A stretch of DNA of 64,000 bases from Cyclobacteriaceae bacterium (GTDB lineage Bacteria > Bacteroidota > Bacteroidia > Cytophagales > Cyclobacteriaceae): positions 1 to 64,000 of the forward strand of contig JAHBTX010000004.1 of NCBI GenBank assembly GCA_019638395.1. The letters run 5' to 3'. The notes below the pieces were generated by a model. That model saw only the letters and a list, made by a program, of their open reading frames with translations, was not told the DNA's origin and ran no database searches. Positions 53,197 through 61,300 of this stretch are shown here, one piece after another; the first letter of the stretch is position 1; the number at the start of each line of letters is the position of its first letter. The translations under genes were made by a program, and so were the position numbers.

Positions 53197-53215
53197 TTTA
53201 ACACCGTTTTAACAT
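53197..53215 (+). repeat. 19-bp end repeat, right copy
   Basis: TTTAACACCGTTTTAACAT, exact match (inverted) to 27206-27224 and similar to 18418-18437. It lies about 107 bases inside the right attachment core. Confidence 0.75.
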
Positions 53216-53321
53216 CAAAATTAAAATCAATCAAAACCAACTGATCCCTATAAACTACAAATGAGCCTAATCTGAATGACCAGAGTACTAAATGATACTG
53301 ATTGACACTAATGTCCCTGTT

Positions 53322-53338
53322 CCAGCGGGATCACAAAA
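53322..53338 (+). repeat. Attachment-site core (tRNA 3'-end-like), copy 2
   Basis: CCAGCGGGATCACAAAA is identical to 18362-18378. Chromosomal housekeeping genes begin right after, so this is the right boundary of the island array. It is followed at once by a terminator, as a tRNA would be, but no tRNA 5' half precedes it. Confidence 0.75.
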
Positions 53339-53340
53339 AA

Positions 53341-53363
53341 GCCTCAGAAATTTTTTCTGAGGC
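53341..53363 (+). terminator. Terminator after the right attachment core
   Basis: GCCTCAGAAA and TTCTGAGGC form a stem with a T-rich loop and a following TTTTG. Probably the original terminator of the target tRNA gene. Confidence 0.8.
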
Positions 53364-53436
53364 TTTTGTTTGAGGTATCAGTTCTCTACCCGTAGTTGAT
53401 TTTGGTATTCAGCTAAATAGATTATTTCCTTCATGT

Positions 53437-53811
53437 TTATTTTATAAGCGGAATAAATTTGTTTCTGTTATCAAAAATAACCCAGATTAAGAGTATCCAA
53501 ATAGCTAAAGCAATGGGTAATCCTTCTTTTGCTACTGTAAGATGGGTTAATAACACACCAACCATAACTGGAAAAACAACCAAAGCCCCTAACGCCCTAG
53601 TTCTTGGAATAAGAATGAGCAATCCTCCCAGCACTTCGGCAAAACCAACCAACGGCATTAACCACGAAATCTCCATAAGTGCCTCTGTATCTTTCATCAA
53701 TTCTTCCGGCAGGCCTTCCGGTACCGGCATGTAGTTTAGAAATTTATTTAAGCCACCATTAAGTAGTAGTAGTCCAAAGAGTGAGAATAAAATTGTTTTA
53801 ACGATTTTCAT
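53437..53811 (-). CDS. DoxX-family membrane protein
   Basis: 124-aa integral membrane protein with four hydrophobic segments (ILFSLFGLLLLNGG; SWLMPLVGFAEVLGGLLIL; ALGALVVFPVMVGVLL; ALAIWILLIWVIF). The GxxKF block (GGLNKF) after the first segment and GFAEVLGGLLIL are typical of DoxX-like proteins, which are linked to redox and sulfur metabolism in other bacteria. First chromosomal gene beyond the islands, transcribed leftward. Confidence 0.8.
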   Translation of the reverse strand: MKIVKTILFSLFGLLLLNGGLNKFLNYMPVPEGLPEELMKDTEALMEISWLMPLVGFAEVLGGLLILIPRTRALGALVVFPVMVGVLLTHLTVAKEGLPIALAIWILLIWVIFDNRNKFIPLIK

Positions 53812-53893
53812 AATGTTTAAATAGTGAGTTAAGCTAACGTAGAAGTTATTAGTATAAGGTGATCTTATTTTTTTTAAAGCAGGGTTGTAAACC

Positions 53894-54298
53894 TTATTTC
53901 AACCGGATCAATTTGCCCTTTCGTTTTATTATGTTTTTATAATCCCATTGAATTTCTCTTGCTTTGGTAAGCCAGCGTTTCAGGTCTTTTAAGTTAATTT
54001 CATCAACCGATGTAAAGAAGATGGATGCATCTTTAAATTTTTTGCCTACTTGGTTTAAACCTTCTTCTTCAAAATCGGCACCACTCCAGAACATCAAGCG
54101 TATGCCAGCCTTCAACTTATTGTAGCCAGTTATGGGGTTGCCATCCAGAAACCAAACGGGGTGAGCATGCCAGATTTTATTCTCAGCCTCTGGTAAGTGT
54201 TTGGAGATTTCGCGCGCCAATACTTCGCAGATAGCTTTGTCTTCGGCTTCTTTAGAAGCATTGTATTCCAGTATTTCTGGTGCAATCTTATTTGCCAT
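53894..54298 (-). CDS. DUF1801-domain protein
   Basis: 134-aa soluble protein with the DUF1801 pattern: EVLAREISKHLPEAENKIWHAHPVWFLDGNP and a beta strand RLMFWSGADF. The family is small and of poorly known role. It lies four bases downstream of the AHSA1-like gene and probably belongs to the ArsR-led operon. Confidence 0.75.
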   Translation of the reverse strand: MANKIAPEILEYNASKEAEDKAICEVLAREISKHLPEAENKIWHAHPVWFLDGNPITGYNKLKAGIRLMFWSGADFEEEGLNQVGKKFKDASIFFTSVDEINLKDLKRWLTKAREIQWDYKNIIKRKGKLIRLK

Positions 54299-54302
54299 AC
54301 TG

Positions 54303-54806
54303 CTATTTCTTTAAAGTTGGTAATAAACTTTCCAATTGATTCAAACCCATGGTAAAGCCTTCTTTGAAACCCATGGCAATTATTTTCTCCAGCGTTTCCC
54401 AGGTATCAACTGTTATGGTGATGTTTACCACAGTGCCACTTTTAGAGTTGCTGAAAATGTTTTCCCAGTGCATTCTGGAAAAATCAGTGTTAAGTGTTCC
54501 GGCTTCATCGCAAAAAGCATCCAAACCACTATAGCTTTTTTCTGTTTCAACTTTTTCGTAATCGAAACGGCACCAATGCGTTTCGTTTTCAGGACTAATC
54601 ATAGAATATAACCAGGTACCACCCGCGCGCAAATCCAGCGATTTGGTTTTATTGCGATAGGGCAGGGGTGCCCACCATTGATCTAACAGTTCGGCAGTAG
54701 TCCAGGCTTTCCATACCAGTGGTAACTCGGCTGCAAACTCACGTTTTACAAGGATGGTTCGCGTTTCTTTGTTTACTGTAAAGTCGAATAGCAGGTTAGT
54801 GTTCAT
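54303..54806 (-). CDS. SRPBCC / AHSA1-like ligand-binding protein
   Basis: 167-aa START-fold protein: [26 protein letters not shown] (AHSA1 opening), [11 protein letters not shown], and C-terminal [14 protein letters not shown]. Such proteins bind hydrophobic ligands or help Hsp90-like partners. They are often co-encoded with an ArsR regulator, as here: its ATG overlaps the ArsR stop codon by four bases. Confidence 0.85.
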   Translation of the reverse strand: MNTNLLFDFTVNKETRTILVKREFAAELPLVWKAWTTAELLDQWWAPLPYRNKTKSLDLRAGGTWLYSMISPENETHWCRFDYEKVETEKSYSGLDAFCDEAGTLNTDFSRMHWENIFSNSKSGTVVNITITVDTWETLEKIIAMGFKEGFTMGLNQLESLLPTLKK

Positions 54807-55123
54807 TTCTTTGGCTTTTTTAAGGTGGATAATAATGTATCTAATTGTGTGAAGCGCTTTTCCCAGATTTTACGAAACTGTTCAAGCCATTTGTCAATCT
54901 CTTTCATTTTATTGATTTCGAGTTGGTAATAAATCTCGCGACCGCGTTGTTCCGGTTTTACCAGTTCGCATTCGGTTAAAATGCGCAAGTGTTTGGATAC
55001 CGCTTGCCGCGATGTATCAAAATGCTCGGCAATGGCATTGGGTGTCATGGCCTGCAAGGCAATAAGAGTAATGATGGCGCGCCTCGATGGGTCGGCTATG
55101 GCTTGAAAAATATCTCTTCGCAT
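54803..55123 (-). CDS. ArsR-family transcriptional regulator
   Basis: 106-aa winged-helix regulator: [20 protein letters not shown] (opening), [21 protein letters not shown] (HTH) and the wing [11 protein letters not shown]. No metal-binding Cys pair is visible, so it is the metal-independent kind that usually regulates an AHSA1 neighbour. I chose the ATG at 55123 (MRRDIFQ) over an upstream one because the family starts there. Confidence 0.9.
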   Translation of the reverse strand: MRRDIFQAIADPSRRAIITLIALQAMTPNAIAEHFDTSRQAVSKHLRILTECELVKPEQRGREIYYQLEINKMKEIDKWLEQFRKIWEKRFTQLDTLLSTLKKPKK

Positions 55124-55244
55124 GGTGTTAATTTCTTTTAAGAAACCATTCGGTTGCAAATATATATGCAACCAATTGATTTCACAATGTTCGTTAAAAT
55201 TATTTTTCAGAAAGATTGAGAGGGAGGTTTTGGTTAAACTGTTG

Positions 55245-55274
55245 TTGCTACTCGTTTTAAAATTGATACTTTAG
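55245..55274 (+). promoter_or_regulatory. Bacteroidota promoter for the sugar isomerase-like gene
   Basis: TTG at 55245-55247, then 19 bases, then TACTTTAG at 55267-55274. This matches the Bacteroidota -33/-7 pattern (TTG, N19, TAnnTTTG) with one change, 22 bases before the ATG. Confidence 0.6.
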
Positions 55275-55295
55275 TAAACACTAACCGCTACCACC

Positions 55296-56237
55296 ATGCA
55301 GTCGCGCAGACAATTTATAAAAACACTTGCCACAGGAGCGTTGTACGTTCCAGCGCTTAATCTTCTATCTTGTAAGCCTGAAAAGAATAATACATTGAAA
55401 GCTGGCCTTAACATATCGCTTGCACAATGGTCGTTGCACCGGGCCTTTGAAAAAGCTGAGTTAAATGCAGCCGACTTTGCTGCGATTGCACGCCAGTATA
55501 GTATTAGCGCAGTTGAATATGTAAATGGTTTTTATCGCGATAAGGCAACAGATGAAAAATTCTGGAACGATATGAAACGCAGAGCCGATAATGAAGGTGT
55601 GAAAAATTTATTGATCATGATTGATGAAGAAGGCGATTTGGGAAATCCTGACGGGGCCGCGCGTACCCAAGCCATCGAAAATCATTATAAGTGGTTGAAT
55701 GCAGCAAACGTATTGGGTTGTCATTCTGTTCGGGTAAATGCATTTGGCGAAGGTAGCCGTGAAGAAGTACAAAAGGCAATGATTGATTCGATGCAACGGT
55801 TAGAAGAATATGCAGCACCACTTAATCTGAACGTGTTGATTGAGAATCATGGCTTATTCAGCAGCGATGGTAAATGGGTGGCTGAGGTAATACAGCAAAG
55901 TGGTAAAACAAATTGTGGTACATTACCCGATTTTGGTAATTGGTGCCTGAGCGCCAAGTGGGGCACTACGCAAATTGAATGTGCTGAAGTATATGATCGC
56001 TATCAGGGTGTAGCCGATCTGCTGCCGTTTGCAAAAGGTGTTAGTGCCAAATCGTATGCTTTTGATAGCGATGGAAATGAAACGCGAATCGATTATCTGC
56101 GCTTGTTAAGGTTGGTAAAGGATTCTGGTTTTGATGGGTACATAGGTATTGAGTTTGAAGGCTTTGATATGGCTGAGCCAGATGGCATAACAGCAACACA
56201 AAAATTATTGGAGCGTTGTTGGGAACAGTTGTCTTAG
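55296..56237 (+). CDS. Tat-exported sugar phosphate isomerase/epimerase-like TIM barrel protein
   Basis: 313-aa protein. N-terminal SRRQFIKTLATGAL is a twin-arginine signal and LNLLSC a lipobox-like end, so it is probably a periplasmic or lipid-anchored protein. The body is an AP-endonuclease-2/xylose-isomerase-like barrel: ISLAQWSLHRAFEK, NVLIENHGLFSS, GTLPDFGNW and YIGIEFEGFD, whose acidic residues would bind metal. Role in sugar or polyol metabolism is inferred from family; the neighbouring Gfo/Idh protein, also Tat-exported, supports it. Confidence 0.85.
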   Translation: MQSRRQFIKTLATGALYVPALNLLSCKPEKNNTLKAGLNISLAQWSLHRAFEKAELNAADFAAIARQYSISAVEYVNGFYRDKATDEKFWNDMKRRADNEGVKNLLIMIDEEGDLGNPDGAARTQAIENHYKWLNAANVLGCHSVRVNAFGEGSREEVQKAMIDSMQRLEEYAAPLNLNVLIENHGLFSSDGKWVAEVIQQSGKTNCGTLPDFGNWCLSAKWGTTQIECAEVYDRYQGVADLLPFAKGVSAKSYAFDSDGNETRIDYLRLLRLVKDSGFDGYIGIEFEGFDMAEPDGITATQKLLERCWEQLS

Positions 56238-56257
56238 CTTAAACCTTAGAGTAAACA

Positions 56258-56337
56258 GGGACTCCGTTAGGAGTCGGATATTGGTAGAATAGCATAATAA
56301 TGAGAAACGACCCCGTAGAGGTTGAATGTTGTGGTGC
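56258..56337. repeat. Pair of short intergenic repeats
   Basis: GGGACTCCGTTAGGAGTCGG followed by ATATTGGTAGAA (56258-56290) and a decayed second unit CGACCCCGTAGAGGTTGAATG (56309-56337). Each unit begins with a small G/C hairpin. This phrase is one I associate with dispersed intergenic repeats in Bacteroidota, but I cannot test that here. Confidence 0.4.
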
Positions 56338-56389
56338 GGCAATTTGAAATGCACCCTTTCAGATACAGTATTTAAGTGCAAACTCCAGA

Positions 56390-57487
56390 TTAGAGTTTCA
56401 ACTCCATGCGTTTACCGGTTTTAACCGCCAGGTAAATGGTATCGATAATTTTCATATCCTTCAACCCTTCTTCACCATCTACAGGTACTTCCGGTTTTTT
56501 GTTTTCTAAAATAATCTGAGCCATTTCATCCATTTGCGTAGTTTGATGGGTAACATGTGGTAAGTTAAGTAAACCGCGGTGTGTACGACCTTGTATGGGC
56601 CCGTATCCTGTTGAAGGTTGTAATTCGGCAAATCCTTTTTCGCCATTCAAAAAGAATTTATCTAAGTTGTTCATGCTGTAGGTTGAAAGACAAGAGGCAA
56701 CCGCACCACTGGCAAAGCCTAATTGAAACTGAATAGTTTCGTCCACTCCTTCTTTAAATTTCTGAGGATCGGTTTTGGTTTCCTGAGCCGCAACCCAAAC
56801 AGGTTCTTCACCCAACATGTATCGCGAACCATTGATGGAATAAATCCCAATATCCATCATGGCACCACCGCCTGCAAGATTTTTTGTGAGTCGCCATTGA
56901 CCGGGATCACCAATTCGAAAACCACTTAACCCTTGAAAGAACAATGGCTTACCGAACTCACCCGCTTTGCGCATGCGCACTACTTCTAATGTGTTTGCTT
57001 CAAAGTGCATCCTATACCCAATCAACAGTTTTACGTTCGCTTGCTTGCATGCATTCACCATTTCCAATCCCTCCATGGCGTTTAATGCCATGGGTTTTTC
57101 ACAAATAACATGCTTACCAGCTTTTGCTATGCGTAAAGCCTGGCTGTGGTGTAGCGCATTGGGTGTAATAATATAAACCGCATCAATATCAGGGTTGTTC
57201 TTAATCTGATCGAAGTTTTCGTAATTGTAACAATTCTTATCAGCAATACCATATTTGGCTTGCCAGGTTTTTATTTTAGATGGTGTTCCACTAATTACAC
57301 CGGTAAGTTTTGCCCGTTTACAAGCAAGCATAGCCTCAGCTACACGCGTGCCGTAACTGCCCAACCCCATAATAGCAACTTTTAGTACGGGGCCTTGCGG
57401 GATGGTTTCGGGATAGGACCAACCGGCAAGTGTGGGTAGTGCAACCGCTGCTGAAAGTTGTTGCAAAAATTGTCTGCGCGATTTCAT
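56390..57487 (-). CDS. Tat-exported Gfo/Idh/MocA-family oxidoreductase
   Basis: 365-aa protein with a twin-arginine signal (SRRQFLQQLSAAVALP). Rossmann motif VAIMGLGSYGTRVAEAML binds NAD(P), CEKPMALN is the family's EKP catalytic block, and GGGAMMDIGIYSIN opens the second domain. Full length. Acts on sugars or inositols in the periplasm by family analogy. It faces the isomerase-like gene tail to tail. Confidence 0.9.
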   Translation of the reverse strand: MKSRRQFLQQLSAAVALPTLAGWSYPETIPQGPVLKVAIMGLGSYGTRVAEAMLACKRAKLTGVISGTPSKIKTWQAKYGIADKNCYNYENFDQIKNNPDIDAVYIITPNALHHSQALRIAKAGKHVICEKPMALNAMEGLEMVNACKQANVKLLIGYRMHFEANTLEVVRMRKAGEFGKPLFFQGLSGFRIGDPGQWRLTKNLAGGGAMMDIGIYSINGSRYMLGEEPVWVAAQETKTDPQKFKEGVDETIQFQLGFASGAVASCLSTYSMNNLDKFFLNGEKGFAELQPSTGYGPIQGRTHRGLLNLPHVTHQTTQMDEMAQIILENKKPEVPVDGEEGLKDMKIIDTIYLAVKTGKRMELKL

Positions 57488-57665
57488 TTAAATGATAAGT
57501 TAGATAGGTAAGGTACAGTTTATTACTAAAATTGACAATCTGATTTAGTTGAAAGGGGTGAGTTCCATCTTTCTCCAGACATGATCGGATAACCCGACAA
57601 TAATTTTTTCTATAATAAACTGTATCTTTTTAGCGTAACCTCATTTTGATAACAGGAATTAGAAA

Positions 57666-58238
57666 ATGATAGATACGGAACGTTTAAGCAGCGGTAAGGC
57701 AGATATTGAACAGGAGGCTATTCTCATTCGCAGGGCAGTGAATAATCCTGCTGAATTCAGACCGCTGTATGACCGGTACTTTAAAGAAATATTCCGGTAT
57801 GTTTTTAAACGCGTAGGCGAAAAGGAACTTACGGCAGATCTTACCCAGCAGGTCTTTTTAAATGCACTTACTAATCTGGGTAAATATCAATTCAGAGGCG
57901 CACCATTTGCAGCCTGGCTTTATAGAATTGCATCCAACCAGTGTATGGATTACTTCCGTAAGAGTAAGCGCGTAAGACATGTTGTAATTGAAGAGTCGGC
58001 ATTGGTTAACCTGGTGGATGAACTAACATCCGATCAGACAATTGAAGAATGGCATCAACGGCTTCCTCAAATTCTTGAATTGTTAACAGAATCAGAATTG
58101 CAGCTTATTGAATTGAGATTTTTTGAAGCGAGGCCTTTTAAAGAAGTAGCCGAAATATTGGACTTAACAGAGAATAACACCAAGGTGCGTACGTATCGGG
58201 TTCTTGATAAAATGAAAAAATTATTTGTGCAGCGATGA
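57666..58238 (+). CDS. ECF-type RNA polymerase sigma factor
   Basis: 190-aa sigma-70 family protein. Region 2: FRPLYDRYFKEIFRYVF, LTADLTQQVFLNAL, PFAAWLYRIASNQCMDYFRK. Region 4: LLTESELQLIELRFFEARPF, KEVAEILDLTENNTKVRTYR. Typical ECF size. The TonB-like gene overlaps its stop (ATGA), where an anti-sigma factor often lies. Confidence 0.93.
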   Translation: MIDTERLSSGKADIEQEAILIRRAVNNPAEFRPLYDRYFKEIFRYVFKRVGEKELTADLTQQVFLNALTNLGKYQFRGAPFAAWLYRIASNQCMDYFRKSKRVRHVVIEESALVNLVDELTSDQTIEEWHQRLPQILELLTESELQLIELRFFEARPFKEVAEILDLTENNTKVRTYRVLDKMKKLFVQR

Positions 58239-58915
58239 AACGGAAGATACAAATTATGAAACAAACTTTAACCGATGATGAAATTGAAGTCTATCAGAAC
58301 TTTGATTCGATTATCAAACAAACTCGTGCCCATTCCGGCAAATGGGTTTATTATGCTGGTGGCACTTTTGTTGTGGCTGTCCTGATAGTATCAATCTGGT
58401 GGAAAAACCACCCGGTTACTGCACCCAATAGTGTAAAGATTGATGAGCCGGCTATACCCAGGATACCGGAAGTAAATAAACCCGAGCTGATCAATTTGGA
58501 TTCTGTACAAGCTGTTGTTGCGGAAAAGCAACCTTTGCCAAAGAAAAAAATTTCGAAGCCCGATGCGAAGACTTTTAGCGAGGAGAAACCAAAACCGGTT
58601 GGATACAAGCAAGCCGAGCCAGCCGGTGGCTATGAAAAATTGTATGACTATTTCAATCACGAACTTCAATATCCGGAAAGTGCCCTTCGCGATTCAATAC
58701 AAGGAGTTGTAGTAATTGATTTTGTGATTAACGTTTCAGGTAAACCGGAACAAATCCAGATTCAACAGTCGCTTGATAAAGCATGCGACATGGAAGCTAA
58801 GCGAGTTATAGAAAGTATGGACCCCTGGTTGCCGGCTTCCTTAAATGGCAAACCAGTTCCTGCACGCGTTTCGGTTCCGGTTACGTTTCAGTTACTTAAA
58901 CCAAAACAAGAATGA
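58235..58915 (+). CDS. TonB-like protein in the anti-sigma position
   Basis: 226-aa protein: short cytoplasmic part (about 30 residues), one membrane segment (YYAGGTFVVAVLIVSIWW), a Pro/Lys-rich periplasmic linker and a TonB C-terminal domain (GVVVIDFVINVSGKPEQIQI, VPVTFQLL). It could transfer energy to an outer membrane receptor. The short N-terminus contacting the sigma factor and the overlap with its gene suggest an anti-sigma-like role. A second Met (MKQTLTDDE) seven codons in is an alternative start. Confidence 0.8.
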   Translation: MKRKIQIMKQTLTDDEIEVYQNFDSIIKQTRAHSGKWVYYAGGTFVVAVLIVSIWWKNHPVTAPNSVKIDEPAIPRIPEVNKPELINLDSVQAVVAEKQPLPKKKISKPDAKTFSEEKPKPVGYKQAEPAGGYEKLYDYFNHELQYPESALRDSIQGVVVIDFVINVSGKPEQIQIQQSLDKACDMEAKRVIESMDPWLPASLNGKPVPARVSVPVTFQLLKPKQE

Positions 58916-61296
58916 GACTCCTAATCCTATGCGGTTTGTTGTGTGGGAGTATTACACTTAAGGCACAACAGTTTAAGCAACTTACCAAAGTAAAACTAAG
59001 CGAAAAGTTAGAAGTAAGCCAGGCAGCCTGGATAGCTTTAAATAGTGATACACTGCTGGACGTAGTAGTGGCTGGTAAGAATCAAGCGGGTGAGGTAAAA
59101 ATTGTTACACTCCAAAATGAAGCAGGCACAAATCTGCTTGAAAGGGTATCATTTACAGCAGAAATTCCAGAAGGAAAATTTCTTTTAACCGATGTTAATA
59201 ACGATAACCAGATAGACCTGCTTGCCGCGACTGGTAATAAAGTAAAAAGCTTTCTTAACCGTGGTGATTACTCGTTTACTGCATCCGAGGTAAATCTACC
59301 AACTCAAATTCTAAATGCAACAACCGCTGATCTGAATCGCGATGGTGTTCTGGAGTTGATCACTTTTGAACATGTTTTGGATAAACCGCATATACGCATT
59401 TATGAACGCGTAGCAGGCCAGTTTAAATTACGATCGGATACCACCGGTATTTTCGTTACCGACTTTAAATTGTTTGATCTGAATCAGGATAATTTTACTG
59501 ACCTTATTCTATCCGGTACTAACCCCGCTGGGCAGCCGGTTGTACAACAATGGATGAATGAAGGTCAATTCAAGTTTAAGAAAAAATCACTTACAAATCC
59601 GGTAAACGGAAAACTATCACTACTTGATTTTAATGAAGATGGTTATTTCGATTTGTGGGCCATTGGTTTAAATCAATCGGGAAATTCCATTTATGTAAAA
59701 TGGCTGAATGAGGCCGGGCTATTGAAAGTAACATCCGAAGCAGATGGGTTAATACCCACACAATTATTCAGCGGAAATTTCGATGCCGATGGTTTGGCCG
59801 ATCAGTGGATTTTCGGAAGCTTGAACGATAAGAAGATTAATTACATCCTAACGGCAACAGATACAATTAAACTGGATACGGCTGGTGTTGTATTAATACA
59901 ACCCGGAGATTTTGACCGCGATGGTAAGCTGGATTTTTTACAAGTACTTGATTCTGCTGGCGCAACCTGGTTAAAGCTATTTAGAAATATCCTCGATGTA
60001 AAAGATAGCCGGCCAAAAGGTTCCTCGTTTTCGTTTGCCATTTCCACTTTCAACCGAACCTTCATTTATTGGGCACCAGCAAGCGATGAAAGTACAACAA
60101 CAGCTTCACTTACTTATGATGTGTGGTTGGGAACAAATTCTGAGACGCTTATTTCCCCATCTTTTAGTCTGAATCACAGTAGAAGGGCAATTGTTGAACA
60201 TGGAAATGTTTATTCGAATAATCACAAAATAATTGAGGGCCTTACCGACAACCGTTACTATTACCTGATACAAACAGTGGATAATGCATTTAACGGTAGT
60301 TATGACGTTTGTACAGGAGGTGTACTTCCTTGTTTTGACTTGACGCGCGAAACGGTACAAGCCTGTAAAGGAAACGAGGTTGAATTAACAAGTGAAGGTG
60401 TTGCATACTGGTTCTCACTTTCACGGGGTTTCCTGGGCTTGTCGGAAACCTACACCTATTTTGCAACCGAAGCCGATACCGTTTATTCATTTGTTCCGCA
60501 AGGCAACGATTGTTCAAAACATAAAGCGTGGCTCATTCATGTAAACGATGGCAATCAATCGGAAAGCAAAACCATTTATGCTTGTGCAGGCAGTACGATT
60601 AAACTTGGCATTGCACCGGGTTGGGGTTCCATCAGGTGGTTAACCAACCCGATTATTACCAACCAGGATTCTATTTCGGTGGTGGTTGCTCAACCGCAGC
60701 TTATTCAGGTGCAGGCAAGTGTAGGAGGATGTCGGCTAAATAATTTATTCGATATTAAACTGAGTAAACCTGAGTTGAGCATAGGCACAACACAATTTAA
60801 TATTCAACGGGGCGAGTCGGTGCAGTTTGAAGTAGTCACCAATGCGGAGGTCGTTATGTGGATTCCGCCAGACGGGTTGTCGGATAATACCATTCCAAAT
60901 CCTTTTGCAAGCCCGGTACAAAACACGCAATACACCATTGAAGTAATAGATTCAATTGGTTGCAAAAACACAGGTAGTATTTTAGTGCAGGTACAACAAA
61001 CCGGGTTTATTCCCGATTTGTTTACACCCAACAGCGATGGAAGCAACGATGTATTATTGGTTTATGGATTAACACAGGTATCATCATTCCGGTTTAGAAT
61101 TTTTAATCGCGAAGGTTCGGTTGTTTATCAAACCGATAATGTAAGCGAGGCAGTTGCATCTGGTTGGAATGGGAGCACCAACGGAAATGCGCAACCAACC
61201 GGCATGTACTTCTGGCGTGTAGAAGGAGTACTACCAAATGGAGAATCGGTATTGCTGAATGGGAATAGAAATGGTTCGGTTTTTTTAATGCGATAG
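58912..61296 (+). CDS. Secreted FG-GAP repeat protein with CHU_C (gliding motility-associated) C-terminus
   Basis: 794-aa exported protein. Signal peptide LLILCGLLCGSITLKAQ. At least six Ca-binding FG-GAP/VCBS repeats follow (DVNNDNQIDLL, DLNRDGVLELI, DLNQDNFTDLI, DFNEDGYFDLW, DADGLADQW, DFDRDGKLDFL), then Ig-like/PKD stretches. The C-terminal domain IPDLFTPNSDGSNDVL ... GMYFWRVEG is the CHU_C type sorted by the type IX secretion system. Overlaps the upstream gene by four bases and is followed by the PorP-like gene. Confidence 0.9.
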   Translation: MRLLILCGLLCGSITLKAQQFKQLTKVKLSEKLEVSQAAWIALNSDTLLDVVVAGKNQAGEVKIVTLQNEAGTNLLERVSFTAEIPEGKFLLTDVNNDNQIDLLAATGNKVKSFLNRGDYSFTASEVNLPTQILNATTADLNRDGVLELITFEHVLDKPHIRIYERVAGQFKLRSDTTGIFVTDFKLFDLNQDNFTDLILSGTNPAGQPVVQQWMNEGQFKFKKKSLTNPVNGKLSLLDFNEDGYFDLWAIGLNQSGNSIYVKWLNEAGLLKVTSEADGLIPTQLFSGNFDADGLADQWIFGSLNDKKINYILTATDTIKLDTAGVVLIQPGDFDRDGKLDFLQVLDSAGATWLKLFRNILDVKDSRPKGSSFSFAISTFNRTFIYWAPASDESTTTASLTYDVWLGTNSETLISPSFSLNHSRRAIVEHGNVYSNNHKIIEGLTDNRYYYLIQTVDNAFNGSYDVCTGGVLPCFDLTRETVQACKGNEVELTSEGVAYWFSLSRGFLGLSETYTYFATEADTVYSFVPQGNDCSKHKAWLIHVNDGNQSESKTIYACAGSTIKLGIAPGWGSIRWLTNPIITNQDSISVVVAQPQLIQVQASVGGCRLNNLFDIKLSKPELSIGTTQFNIQRGESVQFEVVTNAEVVMWIPPDGLSDNTIPNPFASPVQNTQYTIEVIDSIGCKNTGSILVQVQQTGFIPDLFTPNSDGSNDVLLVYGLTQVSSFRFRIFNREGSVVYQTDNVSEAVASGWNGSTNGNAQPTGMYFWRVEGVLPNGESVLLNGNRNGSVFLMR

Positions 61297-61300
61297 CTGC

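Noticed and set aside
53249-53334. TGATCCC could pair with GGGATCA of the attachment core to make a tRNA acceptor stem
   Set aside because: The 85 bases between contain no D-, anticodon- or T-arm; the T-loop consensus is missing.
58391-58669. 92-aa minus-strand ORF inside the TonB-like gene
   Set aside because: Antisense shadow of a gene with clear domain structure.
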